Shown piece after piece: positions 8,561 to 16,733 of a stretch of DNA of 64,000 nt. The stretch is from positions 496,001 to 560,000 of the forward strand of contig NZ_JAUOTN010000004.1 of NCBI RefSeq assembly GCF_030546575.1, written 5' to 3'. Made by a program: the position numbers and the translations under genes. Within the stretch, counting starts at the first letter, position 1; the number at the start of each line of letters is the position of its first letter. The notes beneath the pieces are model-generated. The model was not told where the DNA came from and ran no database searches. It saw only the letters and a list, made by a program, of their open reading frames with translations. Source of the stretch: Pontibacter coccineus (GTDB lineage: Bacteria > Bacteroidota > Bacteroidia > Cytophagales > Hymenobacteraceae).

Positions 8561-8588
8561 CCTGGCCGAAAGCCTCCCTTTTCTGTTT
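8548..8588 (-). repeat. IS right terminal inverted repeat
   Basis: Read on the minus strand it starts AAACAGAAAAGGGAGGC and ends GAGTGGTCGGAAGA, pairing with 7151-7191. The central GGCTTTCGGCC is the reverse complement of the left end's core, so this short block is in direct rather than inverted orientation. Confidence 0.85.
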
Positions 8589-10758
8589 ATTGCACTTTAA
8601 CCACTTTCGTGACGCCGCTGCTGGAGCCCTCGCTCCAGCGCAGCACATAAGTGCCCGATGCCAGGTCGGCGACATTGATCTCGACAACGTCGGTGCCGTC
8701 GGTCACTGTGGCTGTCACGTCGCGCACCATCCTGCCCTGCAAATCGTAGAGTTGCATGCTCAGGTCGGATGAGCTGCGCACCAGGTATTCGATGCGTATG
8801 GTTTCGCCAGGGGTGCCATCGGCATTGGTAGTGAGGCCGATCGGATTCGGGTATACCTTGAAAACACGCAGATCGCTTGGGTTAAGCACCTGCACCCTGC
8901 CCGAAAAAGCTTCCGTGTTATCCGAGTAGACCACGCGCAGGCGGTAATAGCTGCGACGCGGCAATGGATCGCTGTCCGTGAAGGTATAGTCGCGGCCCTG
9001 GCCGGAGGCAGGAACCTCGCCTACGTCTTCCCACTGTTGCCCATCCTGACTGCGCTGCACCACAAAGCGGGCTATACCTTGTTCTGTGCTGGTCGTCCAG
9101 ATCACATTCACGGCGCCAGCACTCGAAAAGGAAGCGTCAAAGGTGAAGACCTCGGAAGCTAGGTTACAATCGCCATCCAGCTTCGGTGTCATTGGGGAGC
9201 GACCGCCACATACCAGCGGGCTCAGGCTGCGGCTCAGCACCAGATTCGCGCCCGCTATATCAGGCGGTGTCAGGTCGCGGATCTGCTTTTGGCGGCCAAT
9301 ATTGTAGTGCATCAGGGTGTTCGGCAGAATAACGTGGCCAAGCTGGTGCGCATGCCCTAACTCGTGCAGAATCACGGTTTCAAAGTCGAACTGGTTGGCG
9401 CTTGGGCCTCCCGGGCCATACTGCCAGGTGATGTTGCTGTTGATCTCCATGTCAAACTCGGTGAGCCAGAAGACCGTGTCGCGGCGGGTACCGTTTATCG
9501 ATACGCAACCTCTGTACTTGCTGATAGTGCGGGCCAGCACACTCTGGCCTGTTACGGATGGAGGTGCGAAGCGGATAATGCTGCGGCCGTCGTCGGCGGA
9601 GCTCTCCGATGTGGCGGTCGCTCCAACTGTCCAGTTTACGTTTGTGGTGCACACCCAATTGTTCACGGCGCGTCTGAAGCCCTCCTGAGCGGCGGCTCTG
9701 CTTTGCAGGCTGGGCGCGAACTGTATGGTGTAGCCGCCCTTCTGGTTGACATCAACCAGGGCGGGCTGAAATGGCGTGTTGCCACCCTCGGCCACTACGT
9801 TGGAGTAGGCGAACTCAATGATGAGCGTCCCGGCACTCGTACCTGAAGTCCCGTCATCGGCGGTGACCTTTACGCGGCCTGTTCCGGCTGTGCCCCCTGT
9901 TTCGGTATAGGAAGGTACCATCACTTTGATCTGGGTATTGGTCCAGGACACGTAGTCAGATGCGTAGGGGCGCACCAGGGTAGTACCGCCGTCATCGGCG
10001 TTGGGGAACTCCACAAATCCTTTGCCGCGGGTGTTGCCGAAGCCGGTACCGGTTATGGTGAGCACGGCTCCTGTGCCGGCGCTGGTGCGCGAAGGACTGA
10101 TGCCGAGAACAGTCGGAGCTTGCGTCGCCTGGGTGCTCTCCTGCTTCAGTTGGGCCTTTATACCTGACTCCAGTCTATCATTGGCTACCACTGTTTTGTA
10201 TTGCTGCCCCATGCGCGATGTCACGGACTGGTATACCTCCTGCACAGATTTGTATTGGTTAAACGGATCGGCTGCGGTGCCCCGCTCCACATCGTAGCGT
10301 ACAAAACCCTGCCGGCTGGCGTATGGTTTGGTGATGACAGCAGCCGCGCTGGCCACTATACCTGCAGGCGCGCCCTTGGTCAGGAAAAACATACCCTGCT
10401 GCCCTTTCTTCAACTGCAAGGCCGACGAGACCGTGTGCATCGCCAGGCCGACTGTGCCACCATCCGTGATCACTTCCACCTGGCGCTCCTTCAACTCTCC
10501 CTTGAATACCTTGAAAAGCCGGACCGTGTGCGCGGTATAGATAAGCTCCTTTCGGGCATCCCAAAACGAGCGCTGGGCCACCACTTCGCCTTCTACAATA
10601 ATGTCAGCTGCTTTGATGCGCTCCTCAAGCGAAACGGGCACCATGTGCAGGTCTTCAGAGGCATGCGCTGCAAAGGAAATCACCGAAAGAAGGAGTGCCA
10701 ACAACATGGCAGTGCTTCGCGACCCCAAGCGGTCAGGTGTTAGGAGTATGGTGGTCAT
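8587..10758 (-). CDS. Secreted matrixin-like zinc metalloprotease with IPT/TIG domain and type IX sorting tail
   Basis: A 723-residue secreted protein. A signal peptide (AMLLALLLSVISFAAHA) is followed by an uncharacterised region. An IPT/TIG immunoglobulin-like domain lies at about 213-310 (PTVLGISPSRTSAGTGAVL). The protease domain has HELGHAHQLGH near residues 464-474, the HExxHxxGxxH zinc motif of metzincins, with a possible Met-turn in LMHYN. A fibronectin-like segment follows. The last 90 residues form a type A T9SS sorting domain (VYPNPIG, QLYDLQGRMV, SGTYVLRW, KVVKVQ). It is therefore probable cargo for the secretion system at 52-57.7 kb. Its stop codon abuts the insertion sequence. Confidence 0.88.
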   Translation of the reverse strand: MTTILLTPDRLGSRSTAMLLALLLSVISFAAHASEDLHMVPVSLEERIKAADIIVEGEVVAQRSFWDARKELIYTAHTVRLFKVFKGELKERQVEVITDGGTVGLAMHTVSSALQLKKGQQGMFFLTKGAPAGIVASAAAVITKPYASRQGFVRYDVERGTAADPFNQYKSVQEVYQSVTSRMGQQYKTVVANDRLESGIKAQLKQESTQATQAPTVLGISPSRTSAGTGAVLTITGTGFGNTRGKGFVEFPNADDGGTTLVRPYASDYVSWTNTQIKVMVPSYTETGGTAGTGRVKVTADDGTSGTSAGTLIIEFAYSNVVAEGGNTPFQPALVDVNQKGGYTIQFAPSLQSRAAAQEGFRRAVNNWVCTTNVNWTVGATATSESSADDGRSIIRFAPPSVTGQSVLARTISKYRGCVSINGTRRDTVFWLTEFDMEINSNITWQYGPGGPSANQFDFETVILHELGHAHQLGHVILPNTLMHYNIGRQKQIRDLTPPDIAGANLVLSRSLSPLVCGGRSPMTPKLDGDCNLASEVFTFDASFSSAGAVNVIWTTSTEQGIARFVVQRSQDGQQWEDVGEVPASGQGRDYTFTDSDPLPRRSYYRLRVVYSDNTEAFSGRVQVLNPSDLRVFKVYPNPIGLTTNADGTPGETIRIEYLVRSSSDLSMQLYDLQGRMVRDVTATVTDGTDVVEINVADLASGTYVLRWSEGSSSGVTKVVKVQ

Positions 10759-10871
10759 AGACTGGTGCGGATTGTCAGTTAGCTATCGATAAAATTAGAG
10801 TGTCGCATTCCAAAGCGGCCATAACGTACTATTACGGAAAAGGATGTGCCATGGTATGCGCGGTTTGCTGC

Positions 10872-10879
10872 CAAATATA
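10872..10879 (-). promoter_or_regulatory. Possible -7 promoter element for the matrixin-like gene
   Basis: The minus strand reads TATATTTG, matching TAnnTTTG, about 113 bases upstream of the start codon. No convincing -33 TTTG was found, so this would mean a long leader and is tentative. Confidence 0.35.
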
Positions 10880-10945
10880 ATAAAATTGTGTGTCGGGTGA
10901 AGTAAGTCAGGTATAGCTTTCGTCTGAGAGCAGCAGTTTTGAGCG

Positions 10946-12025
10946 CTAGTGTGCCAGCGCGGATTTTATCAGGATGAACTCGTTGATGTTGTCGGAGTTG
11001 ATGACACCGGCCAGCCGCCCGTTTTCGAGTACCGGGAAAAGGGGCACCTTGGTCTTCTGCAGCTCTGTGTATGCCTCGGCCAGCTTGTCCTGCACGTTAA
11101 AGGCCTTGACTTCCTGCGTCATGATTTCAGACACCGGGCGCTCGATCTTCTCTTCTTTTACGGCCTGTATCAGTTGCATGCGGGTGAGCGTGCCCATTAC
11201 CTCTCCGTCCTGCTCTACCACAAAGTCGTGTTCCGAGCCTTTGAGGAGTTTGCCCAGGGCATCACGTACCGTTTCGGAGGGTGCCAGGGTCACGAAATTG
11301 GTCATCATGCCCTCGCGCACCAGGTGCCCGCGCAAAAAGTCGAGGTGCTGCACCACCATGTTCTCAGACCAGGCACCAAAAAACACGAAGATGCCGATCA
11401 GGATCAGGAAAGGGTTGTAGAAAAAGCCGATGAACATGAAGAAGATGGCCAGCATCTGGCCCATGTTGGCCGCTATCTGGGTTGCCCGCACCCTGCCCAA
11501 CTTGAAAGCCAGCAGCGCTCGTAGCACACGCCCGCCATCCATTGGGAAGGCAGGTATAGCGTTGAAGACGACGAGCATCAGGTTGACAAAGAACAACAGG
11601 TATAGAAAGTTGGCTGGGGTGATGCGGGCGAAAAACGACTCGTCCGGCAGTTCGCGCAGCGGCGGGAGCACCAGCCAGAGGATGAAGGCAATCACCACGT
11701 TCACGGCGGGGCCGGCAATAGCGATCAACAGTTCCTGCTTCGGGTTTTCAGGTATACGCTCCAGGCTGGCCACACCGCCGATCGGCAAAAGCGTAATCAT
11801 TTTGGTGTCTACGCCATAGCGCTTTGCCGTAAGGGCATGGCCCAGTTCGTGCAGCACCACGCACAGGAAAATGGTCAGCACAAAAGCAACTGACAGGAGG
11901 GTAGCCATCAGGTCGGAGCCGCGCTGTATTTCCGAAAACACGATCCAGCCGATCAGGATCAGGAATGTCCAGTGCATCAGAATCTTGATACCCGCTATTC
12001 TGCCAAGGTTAAGGGACCATTTCAT
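10946..12025 (-). CDS. Site-2 protease family (M50) membrane metalloprotease with CBS pair
   Basis: A 359-residue integral membrane zinc protease of the Rip3-like subgroup. The N-terminal two thirds contain about six membrane helices. HELGHALTAKRYG (HExxH, near residue 64) and NAIPAFPMDGGRVLRA (second metal site, D of PMDGG, near 165) make up the active site. The C-terminal third holds two CBS domains (DALGKLLKGSEHDFVV and AYTELQKTKVPLFPVL), which often sense adenine nucleotides. Such proteases cut membrane-bound substrates; the target here is not evident. It is a single-gene unit. Confidence 0.93.
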   Translation of the reverse strand: MKWSLNLGRIAGIKILMHWTFLILIGWIVFSEIQRGSDLMATLLSVAFVLTIFLCVVLHELGHALTAKRYGVDTKMITLLPIGGVASLERIPENPKQELLIAIAGPAVNVVIAFILWLVLPPLRELPDESFFARITPANFLYLLFFVNLMLVVFNAIPAFPMDGGRVLRALLAFKLGRVRATQIAANMGQMLAIFFMFIGFFYNPFLILIGIFVFFGAWSENMVVQHLDFLRGHLVREGMMTNFVTLAPSETVRDALGKLLKGSEHDFVVEQDGEVMGTLTRMQLIQAVKEEKIERPVSEIMTQEVKAFNVQDKLAEAYTELQKTKVPLFPVLENGRLAGVINSDNINEFILIKSALAH

Positions 12026-12112
12026 AGGGTGTTTCTACATATCGGTTATACCTGTAACGTGCTTATACGCTAGAAGTTAACAGCCAGGCGGGCTTTGCGG
12101 CAGCGCTATACC

Positions 12113-13093
12113 TTAGCCCAAAAGCTGTGGCACCACCTTGTCGCCAAACACCTCGATGAAGCGCTCCTGCTCCAGGTTGACGTTGTGCAGAATCAGCTGA
12201 CTAAAGCCCAGGTCTAGGTCCTGTTGCAGCCACTCCACGTGCTGGTTTGGGTCGGAGGAGATGCGCACATGCTCGCGCAGGTCCTCTTCGCGCACGAACA
12301 TGGCCGTCTGCTCGAGTTGTTTGGCCGTGCGCAGGTCGGAGAGCACGGCGCTCGGGAAGATGTTGGAGCGCCACTGGTCATGGGCACCCTGCAGTGCCTT
12401 TTTCTCGTCCTTGTCGTAAGAGAGTTGCACCTTCAGGTACATCGGTTTACCCTCGCCACCACCTCTGTGGAAAGCATCCACCATTTTCTTGAGTTCCTTT
12501 GGTGGCTTCGATACAGTGATCAGGCCGTCGGCCCAGCCGCCCACCCATTCGGCGGTCTCCTCGGTTATGGCGGCTCCTATGATGTTGGGCGCTACTTTGG
12601 CGCGGGTATAAAGTTTGGCTTCTTCCACTGTCACCAGGCCATGATGCGTGACGGTTTCGCCGTCCCAAAGCGCCCGGATGATGTCGACGCACTCTTTCAG
12701 GCGGTTGTTGCGGTCCTGTTTCACGGGCCAGTGCTCGCCCGTAATCTGTTCGTTGATGTATTGCCCGCTGCCCATGGCTACCCAGAAGCGTTCTGGAAAC
12801 ATCTCGGCCAGCGTGGCGGCGGCCTGCGCAATGATGGCCGGGTGGTAGCGCTGCCCGGGTGCGTTGACGATGCCGAAGGGCAGTTTGGTGGCCTGCATGG
12901 CCGCTCCGAGCCAGGACCACGCAAAGCCACTCTCACCCTGGTCGAGGCTCCAGGGTGCGAAGTGGTCCGAGGACATGGCGGCGTTAAAGCCCGCCTGCTC
13001 GGCCTGTTGCACAAACTTCAGGAGTTCGCTTGGTTTAAACTGCTCGTGCGAGGCGTGGTAGCCGATGCGGAGTGCGCTGTCTTGTTGCTTCAT
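12113..13093 (-). CDS. LLM-class flavin-dependent oxidoreductase (TIGR03885-like)
   Basis: A 326-residue bacterial-luciferase-like TIM barrel. Features include IGYHASHEQFKPSELLKF at the N-terminus, SSDHFAPWS, and the barrel segment PERFWVAMGSGQYINEQITG. The family resembles F420-dependent enzymes, but this subgroup occurs in organisms without F420 and is thought to use FMN. The substrate is unknown. Its TAA stop runs directly into GGTATAGC, one of several genes here with that junction. It is convergent with nothing and stands alone. Confidence 0.85.
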   Translation of the reverse strand: MKQQDSALRIGYHASHEQFKPSELLKFVQQAEQAGFNAAMSSDHFAPWSLDQGESGFAWSWLGAAMQATKLPFGIVNAPGQRYHPAIIAQAAATLAEMFPERFWVAMGSGQYINEQITGEHWPVKQDRNNRLKECVDIIRALWDGETVTHHGLVTVEEAKLYTRAKVAPNIIGAAITEETAEWVGGWADGLITVSKPPKELKKMVDAFHRGGGEGKPMYLKVQLSYDKDEKKALQGAHDQWRSNIFPSAVLSDLRTAKQLEQTAMFVREEDLREHVRISSDPNQHVEWLQQDLDLGFSQLILHNVNLEQERFIEVFGDKVVPQLLG

Positions 13094-13358
13094 AGGTATA
13101 GCCGCTTGGTTTTAAGTAGTAAGGCATACGGCTACACTTTGCGCTTTGGTTTCGTAAGAGGCAAAGGCACAGAAAAGGCGGGCTTCCGAAAACTCCGCCT
13201 TTTTTAAGTATTGAAATATTTTTTGATCTTTAGAGCTTAAAGCATGCGCAGCCAATTTGACTTTTATCATTTACATCTGTTGGCAGATTGAAGTGCGTTC
13301 TTCGTTAGCTTATTTCTAATTTTGAATTTCTAATTCTCTATTTTGGCGCAGCACAGGT

Positions 13359-13775
13359 ATGGCAGACATCAAAGAACGTGATTTTGAGCGGGAGCTGAGC
13401 TTTCAGGCTTCGCGGAGTGGCGGGGCCGGTGGGCAGAACGTGAACAAAGTGGCCAGCAAAGTCGAGCTGCGTTTTCATGTGGCAGAATCGCAACTGCTGA
13501 CAGACGAGGAAAAGGCGCTGGTGCAGGAAAAGCTGGGGAACCGCATCAACAGCGAGGGCTACCTGCAGGTGGTTTGCCAGGCGGAGCGCAGCCAATTGCA
13601 GAACAAGGAACAGTGCATCGAGCGTTTCTACGAGCTGCTCCGGCAGGCTCTTACCCGCCAGAAGAAGCGTAAGGCCACCAAACCCACCCGCGCCTCGGTG
13701 CGCAAGCGCCTGGAGGGCAAGCGCCGTCAATCTGACAAAAAAGCCAGCCGAGGCGGTTTTAAAAGCGATTATTAA
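13359..13775 (+). CDS. arfB: Alternative ribosome-rescue peptidyl-tRNA hydrolase
   Basis: A 138-residue class I release-factor-like protein that hydrolyses peptidyl-tRNA on ribosomes stalled without a stop codon. The catalytic GGQ is at residues 24-26 in RSGGAGGQNVNKV. There is no codon-recognition domain. The basic C-terminal tail (RKKRKATKPTRAS through KRRQSDKKASRGG), which enters the mRNA channel in ArfB, is present. Length matches E. coli YaeJ. It is a single-gene unit whose stop is followed by GGTATGG, close to the recurring motif. Confidence 0.93.
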   Translation: MADIKERDFERELSFQASRSGGAGGQNVNKVASKVELRFHVAESQLLTDEEKALVQEKLGNRINSEGYLQVVCQAERSQLQNKEQCIERFYELLRQALTRQKKRKATKPTRASVRKRLEGKRRQSDKKASRGGFKSDY

Positions 13776-14099
13776 GGTATGGTAGTGCCAGTTGGTCTCC
13801 GCGTTTGATTCGCGGGCCATTTAAAAGTTTCAAGAGCAGTTACTAAGGTATAGCGCAGACCGCATATTACGGAGGTTGGTTTTCAGCAACATATTCTGAA
13901 GCAGTTATTCAGGTATAGCACCTTTCTTTCAGCACAGGTATACCAGGCTACGCTCCAGATACGTTCCGATAAGACTGTCCGCTATACCTTGCTGCATCGT
14001 CTTTCAAAAAAGATAGTACCCAGGCGGGGCAGGTTGGCTCTTTTCTGCAGAATAGGTAAGATCTTTGCCGCGGCAAGGGGCAGACTCCGAAGACAACAC
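13776..14099 (+). other. Intergenic stretch with four GGTATA-type motifs
   Basis: No gene is seen. The stretch holds GGTATAG copies at about 13847, 13912 and (reverse) 13982, plus one GGTATAC, so the genome-wide motif is dense here. A short CCGCG/CGCGG hairpin near 13800 resembles a tRNA T-arm, but no other arms can be drawn. Confidence 0.5.
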
Positions 14100-14747
14100 A
14101 TGAAGAAGATTATTTTTACGATACTAGTGGTGGCGGGGGCGGCTACGGCCAGCCAGGCGCAGAAATACAGAACAGCGGCAGGTATACGCCTGGGCGGCGA
14201 CCAGTTTGGGGCTACCCTGCAACAGCGGGTCGCGGAGAAAAGCACCCTCGAAGGTATAGCCCTGGTCGGTTCGCGGGAGTATAGTGGCACGGTGCTCTAC
14301 CAGCGCCACTGGCCCATGCTGGGCAAGCGCTTCAACTACTACCTGGGCGGCGGCGGACACATCGGCAACCTCAAAGACCAGGGCGTGTTCACGGGCTTGG
14401 ATGCCATTGTGGGTGTAGAGTACAAGGTAAACGGACTGCCTTTCCTGGTCTCTGCTGACGTAAAACCGGCGCTACACTTCAACCACGAGGACTGGGTGAA
14501 CCTGGCCACAGGTATCTCGATCCGCTATGTGATTGTGCCGGAGAAGAAAGAGAAAAAGAAGATCTGGCCTTTTGGCAAGCAGCAGGAAGAAGAGGAAAAG
14601 TCGGGCTGGCCGTTTGGCAAAAAGAAAGAGCCGGAGCCGCCTAAAAAGAAGGTATGGCCCTTCGGCAAAAAGGAAGAGCCCGCGCCAGAACCAGAGCCTG
14701 AGAAGCGCATCGACCTCAACAAGATATTCAAGAAAAAGGAAAACTAG
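14100..14747 (+). CDS. Exported protein with C-terminal WPFGK repeats
   Basis: A 215-residue exported protein of unknown function. The signal peptide is MKKIIFTILVVAGAATASQA, so the ATG at 14100 is preferred over a start at 13989. Residues 22-140 are Gly/aromatic-rich with alternating strands (YRTAAGIRLGGDQFGATL, YYLGGGGHIGNL), consistent with a small outer-membrane beta barrel. The last 60 residues contain WPFGK three times, separated by charged Lys/Glu/Pro linkers, then end in NKIFKKKEN. The repeats are probably periplasmic and disordered. A terminator follows four bases after the stop. Confidence 0.75.
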   Translation: MKKIIFTILVVAGAATASQAQKYRTAAGIRLGGDQFGATLQQRVAEKSTLEGIALVGSREYSGTVLYQRHWPMLGKRFNYYLGGGGHIGNLKDQGVFTGLDAIVGVEYKVNGLPFLVSADVKPALHFNHEDWVNLATGISIRYVIVPEKKEKKKIWPFGKQQEEEEKSGWPFGKKKEPEPPKKKVWPFGKKEEPAPEPEPEKRIDLNKIFKKKEN

Positions 14748-14750
14748 CAA

Positions 14751-14783
14751 CAATCGCCCGGCCCCATTCAGGCCGGGCGATTG
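14751..14783. terminator. Terminator hairpin, shared by convergent genes
   Basis: CAATCGCCCGGCC pairs perfectly with GGCCGGGCGATTG (13 bp, 7-base loop). It lies between the plus-strand WPFGK gene and the minus-strand small-peptide cluster. The T tracts on both sides are weak. Confidence 0.75.
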
Positions 14784-14922
14784 CTGTTATAAGGGCAGTG
14801 TTTTTGTGGTCGCTCAGCTTAGACGTGAGCGTGATATTGGTGGTAGATAAAACCTGGAGAAGTGTTGGGCCGGTGTATAGGTCATGTTACAGCTGGCATT
14901 TGGCCCTTGGTAAGGCGGCCTG

Positions 14923-15087
14923 CTACAGCATGGCCACAGGCTGGGAAGCAGGGTTTTCGGTGCTATACAGCAGGGTAACGCGCTCCTGCTGCAGGCGCTC
15001 AGCCAACAACACACGCTCGTCAATGGTTTTTTTCAAGGCGAAGCCAAAAGAGGCTACCAGTGCTAATAAAAGAATGATAATCTTCAT
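14923..15087 (-). CDS. Small hydrophobic-leader peptide, paralogue C (54 aa)
   Basis: A 54-residue gene, third in a tandem set. The product starts MKIIILLLALVASFGFALKK, a hydrophobic segment framed by lysines, and continues with TIDERVLLAERLQQERVT before a divergent tail (NPASQPVAML). It shares the MKI-ILL start, the FG at 14-15 and the KKT at 19-21 with its two upstream neighbours, but has lost their YPNLLPEV tail. The 52-base spacing to the next gene suggests cotranscription. The leader could be a signal peptide or a membrane anchor. The function is unknown. Confidence 0.65.
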   Translation of the reverse strand: MKIIILLLALVASFGFALKKTIDERVLLAERLQQERVTLLYSTENPASQPVAML

Positions 15088-15139
15088 GGTTTTATTTGGT
15101 ACTAATGGCGGGGTTAAGGAAACGGTAAAATCAGGTATG

Positions 15140-15316
15140 CTACTTTATCAGGGAGTCACGTGAGATGGTAATGACCACTTCAGGAAGCAGGTTTGGATAG
15201 CGCTCCAGTTCTCTCAATTCCTGGCGGTGCTTGATCTCTTCTACATCGCTGGCAGTTTTCTTGCCTGCGGCGCCGAAAGCTGCTGTAAGTCCGAACAAAA
15301 GGATTAGGATTTTCAT
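15140..15316 (-). CDS. Small hydrophobic-leader peptide, paralogue B (58 aa)
   Basis: A 58-residue gene in the middle of the tandem set. It begins MKILILLFGLTAAFGAAGKK, then TASDVEEIKHRQELREL, a charged likely helix, and ends RYPNLLPEVVITISRDS. The YPNLLPEV block is identical in the upstream paralogue. Alignment with both neighbours shows conserved positions at the start, at FG and at KKT, which argues that the frame is translated even though it is very short. The gap to the upstream gene is 51 bases. No known family was recognised. Confidence 0.7.
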   Translation of the reverse strand: MKILILLFGLTAAFGAAGKKTASDVEEIKHRQELRELERYPNLLPEVVITISRDSLIK

Positions 15317-15367
15317 AGTGATTTAGTTTTAGGATGATGTGTAAAAGGGTTGTATGTAGTCAGGGTG

Positions 15368-15544
15368 TCAGGCCTTTGGCGCTACGATCAGCACTTCTGG
15401 CAACAGGTTAGGGTAGCTGCGCAATTCTCTTTGTTCTTGCTGCAGTTTGTGCTTGGCGGCGGCTACTTCAATGTCGTTTGCTGTTTTTTTGCAGGTGGCT
15501 CCGAAGCCAAGTACCAGGGCGATTAATAAGATGATGATTTTCAT
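15368..15544 (-). CDS. Small hydrophobic-leader peptide, paralogue A (58 aa)
   Basis: A 58-residue gene, first in the tandem set. It begins MKIIILLIALVLGFGATCKK, then TANDIEVAAAKHKLQQEQ, and ends SYPNLLPEVLIVAPKA. The cysteine at position 18 is preceded by GAT, a poor lipobox, so lipidation is unlikely but possible. The conserved tail YPNLLPEV may be the functional part after leader cleavage. About 340 bases without a gene lie upstream and probably hold the promoter; no TAnnTTTG was found there. Duplication in tandem suggests selection for dose or diversity of a secreted or membrane peptide. Confidence 0.7.
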   Translation of the reverse strand: MKIIILLIALVLGFGATCKKTANDIEVAAAKHKLQQEQRELRSYPNLLPEVLIVAPKA

Positions 15545-15887
15545 AATTGTAAGGATTTAAAAGTTTCTGAGTTTCATGATGTAAGTACTTAATAGATAGT
15601 GTTGTTAGGTAAAAGGTTGCTTGGTGCTTCTAAATTATTTTTTATTTATAATGAGCATATTGCAGTTTATGTGCCATTGTTGCAACTGTCTGTAAATCAG
15701 TGTCTTGCGAATTTAAATCGCCATTCCTTCTCCTAAAACCGTCCAATAGCGTACAGGTGTTTGTTCGAAAATGAACATGAATAGAGCGGTTTTCCGTGCT
15801 GTCTTAAATCTTTTCGGATACTTAATTGTAAAGTATACAGCCGCTTTCTGTACGGTGAGCGGAACTACCAAATAATTTGGAATACCC
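15545..15887. other. Intergenic region between divergent small-peptide cluster and cphB
   Basis: 343 AT-rich bases that must contain the promoters of both divergent units. No exact TAnnTTTG element, RNA gene or long hairpin was seen. TAATTTGG at 15871-15878, just before cphB, is an imperfect -7-like match. Confidence 0.5.
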
Positions 15888-16733
15888 ATGTATAAAGGAA
15901 CCTTAATAGCGCTCGGAGGAGGGTATGACGATGATCTGATCAAGCTAATCAGGTCTGAGATATGCCCGGTGCATGCCAACATAGAAGTGATCGCAACGGC
16001 GGCTACCGAGCCGCAGGAATCCGGTTTGGCTTACAAAGAGGCGTTCGAGGAATTGGGCTGTAACAAAGTGCAGTTCATGCTGATCGATGAAAACCACGCT
16101 GCAGACCAGCCCGAGTACATCAGCCGCATCCAGCAGGCCGATGTGATTTTCTTTACAGGGGGCGATCAGGTCCGTTTGATTGAGTTCCTGAACGGCACGC
16201 AGCTCCTGGAGATCATGCGCCGCCGCTACCACCACGAGCCCATCATCATAGCGGGCACCAGCGCAGGGGCCGCCATCATGTCAGATCGCATGATCTACGA
16301 CGGTTACGGCCACTACTCGCTTATCAAAGGGGAGATGAAAACGACCATCGGCTTCGGCTTTATCAGCCATCTGTACATCGACACGCACTTTGTGGAGCGC
16401 GGCCGCTTCGGGCGACTGGCCCATGCCGTGGCGCACGACCCGGCCTATGTCGGTGTTGGCCTGAGCGAAGAGACCGGCATCATCATCAAAGAAGGAAACA
16501 AGATTGAAGTGTTCGGGACGGGAGTCGTGACGATCATCGATGCCAGCAAGATCCGGTTCACCAACACACGGCAGGTGTCCGAGAACCAGCCCATTGCCGT
16601 GGAGCACCTGATCATGCACATGCTGGTGGAGGGTTACCGCTACTGCCTGGAGGAGCACCTGTTCCAGCCGGTGGAGCAGCATCTGCCCAGCCCCGCTCAG
16701 GAGGCCAGCGATGCTACTGCCAACATAGCCTAA
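15888..16733 (+). CDS. cphB: Cyanophycinase-like S51 peptidase
   Basis: A 281-residue serine exopeptidase of family S51, which in characterised members releases Asp-Arg dipeptides from cyanophycin. Diagnostic segments are ALGGGYDDDLIKLI at the start, FFTGGDQVRLIEFL, the nucleophile motif GTSAGAAIMS (Ser near residue 124) and IDTHFVERGRFGRLAHAV. The length is typical. No cyanophycin synthetase gene is nearby, so a role on other beta-aspartyl peptides is possible. The stop overlaps the convergent thioredoxin-reductase-like gene by four bases. Confidence 0.88.
   Translation: MYKGTLIALGGGYDDDLIKLIRSEICPVHANIEVIATAATEPQESGLAYKEAFEELGCNKVQFMLIDENHAADQPEYISRIQQADVIFFTGGDQVRLIEFLNGTQLLEIMRRRYHHEPIIIAGTSAGAAIMSDRMIYDGYGHYSLIKGEMKTTIGFGFISHLYIDTHFVERGRFGRLAHAVAHDPAYVGVGLSEETGIIIKEGNKIEVFGTGVVTIIDASKIRFTNTRQVSENQPIAVEHLIMHMLVEGYRYCLEEHLFQPVEQHLPSPAQEASDATANIA

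Larger units (their letters stand above)
7151..8588 (+). mobile_element. IS4-family insertion sequence, 1438 bp
   Basis: One DDE transposase gene lies between imperfect 41-bp inverted repeats at 7151-7191 and 8548-8588. The left end begins 11 bases after the hsp20 stop. The right end reaches the stop codon of the neighbouring matrixin-like gene, so that gene's TAA lies across the boundary. Comparing 10-12 bases on each side shows no target-site duplication, so the element may be old or its flanks rearranged, or the true ends may lie a few bases away. Confidence 0.85.

Noticed and set aside
7139..8600. Target-site duplication around the insertion sequence
   Set aside because: The 10-12 bases on each side do not match in any register I tried.
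7560..8687. Long minus-strand frame opposite the transposase
   Set aside because: It is the antisense shadow of the transposase gene, crosses the insertion sequence boundary and has no recognisable domain.
13795..13825. tRNA-like T-arm (CCGCG-TTTGATTC-CGCGG)
   Set aside because: No acceptor, anticodon or D arm can be drawn around it, so it is probably a chance hairpin or part of an arfB terminator.
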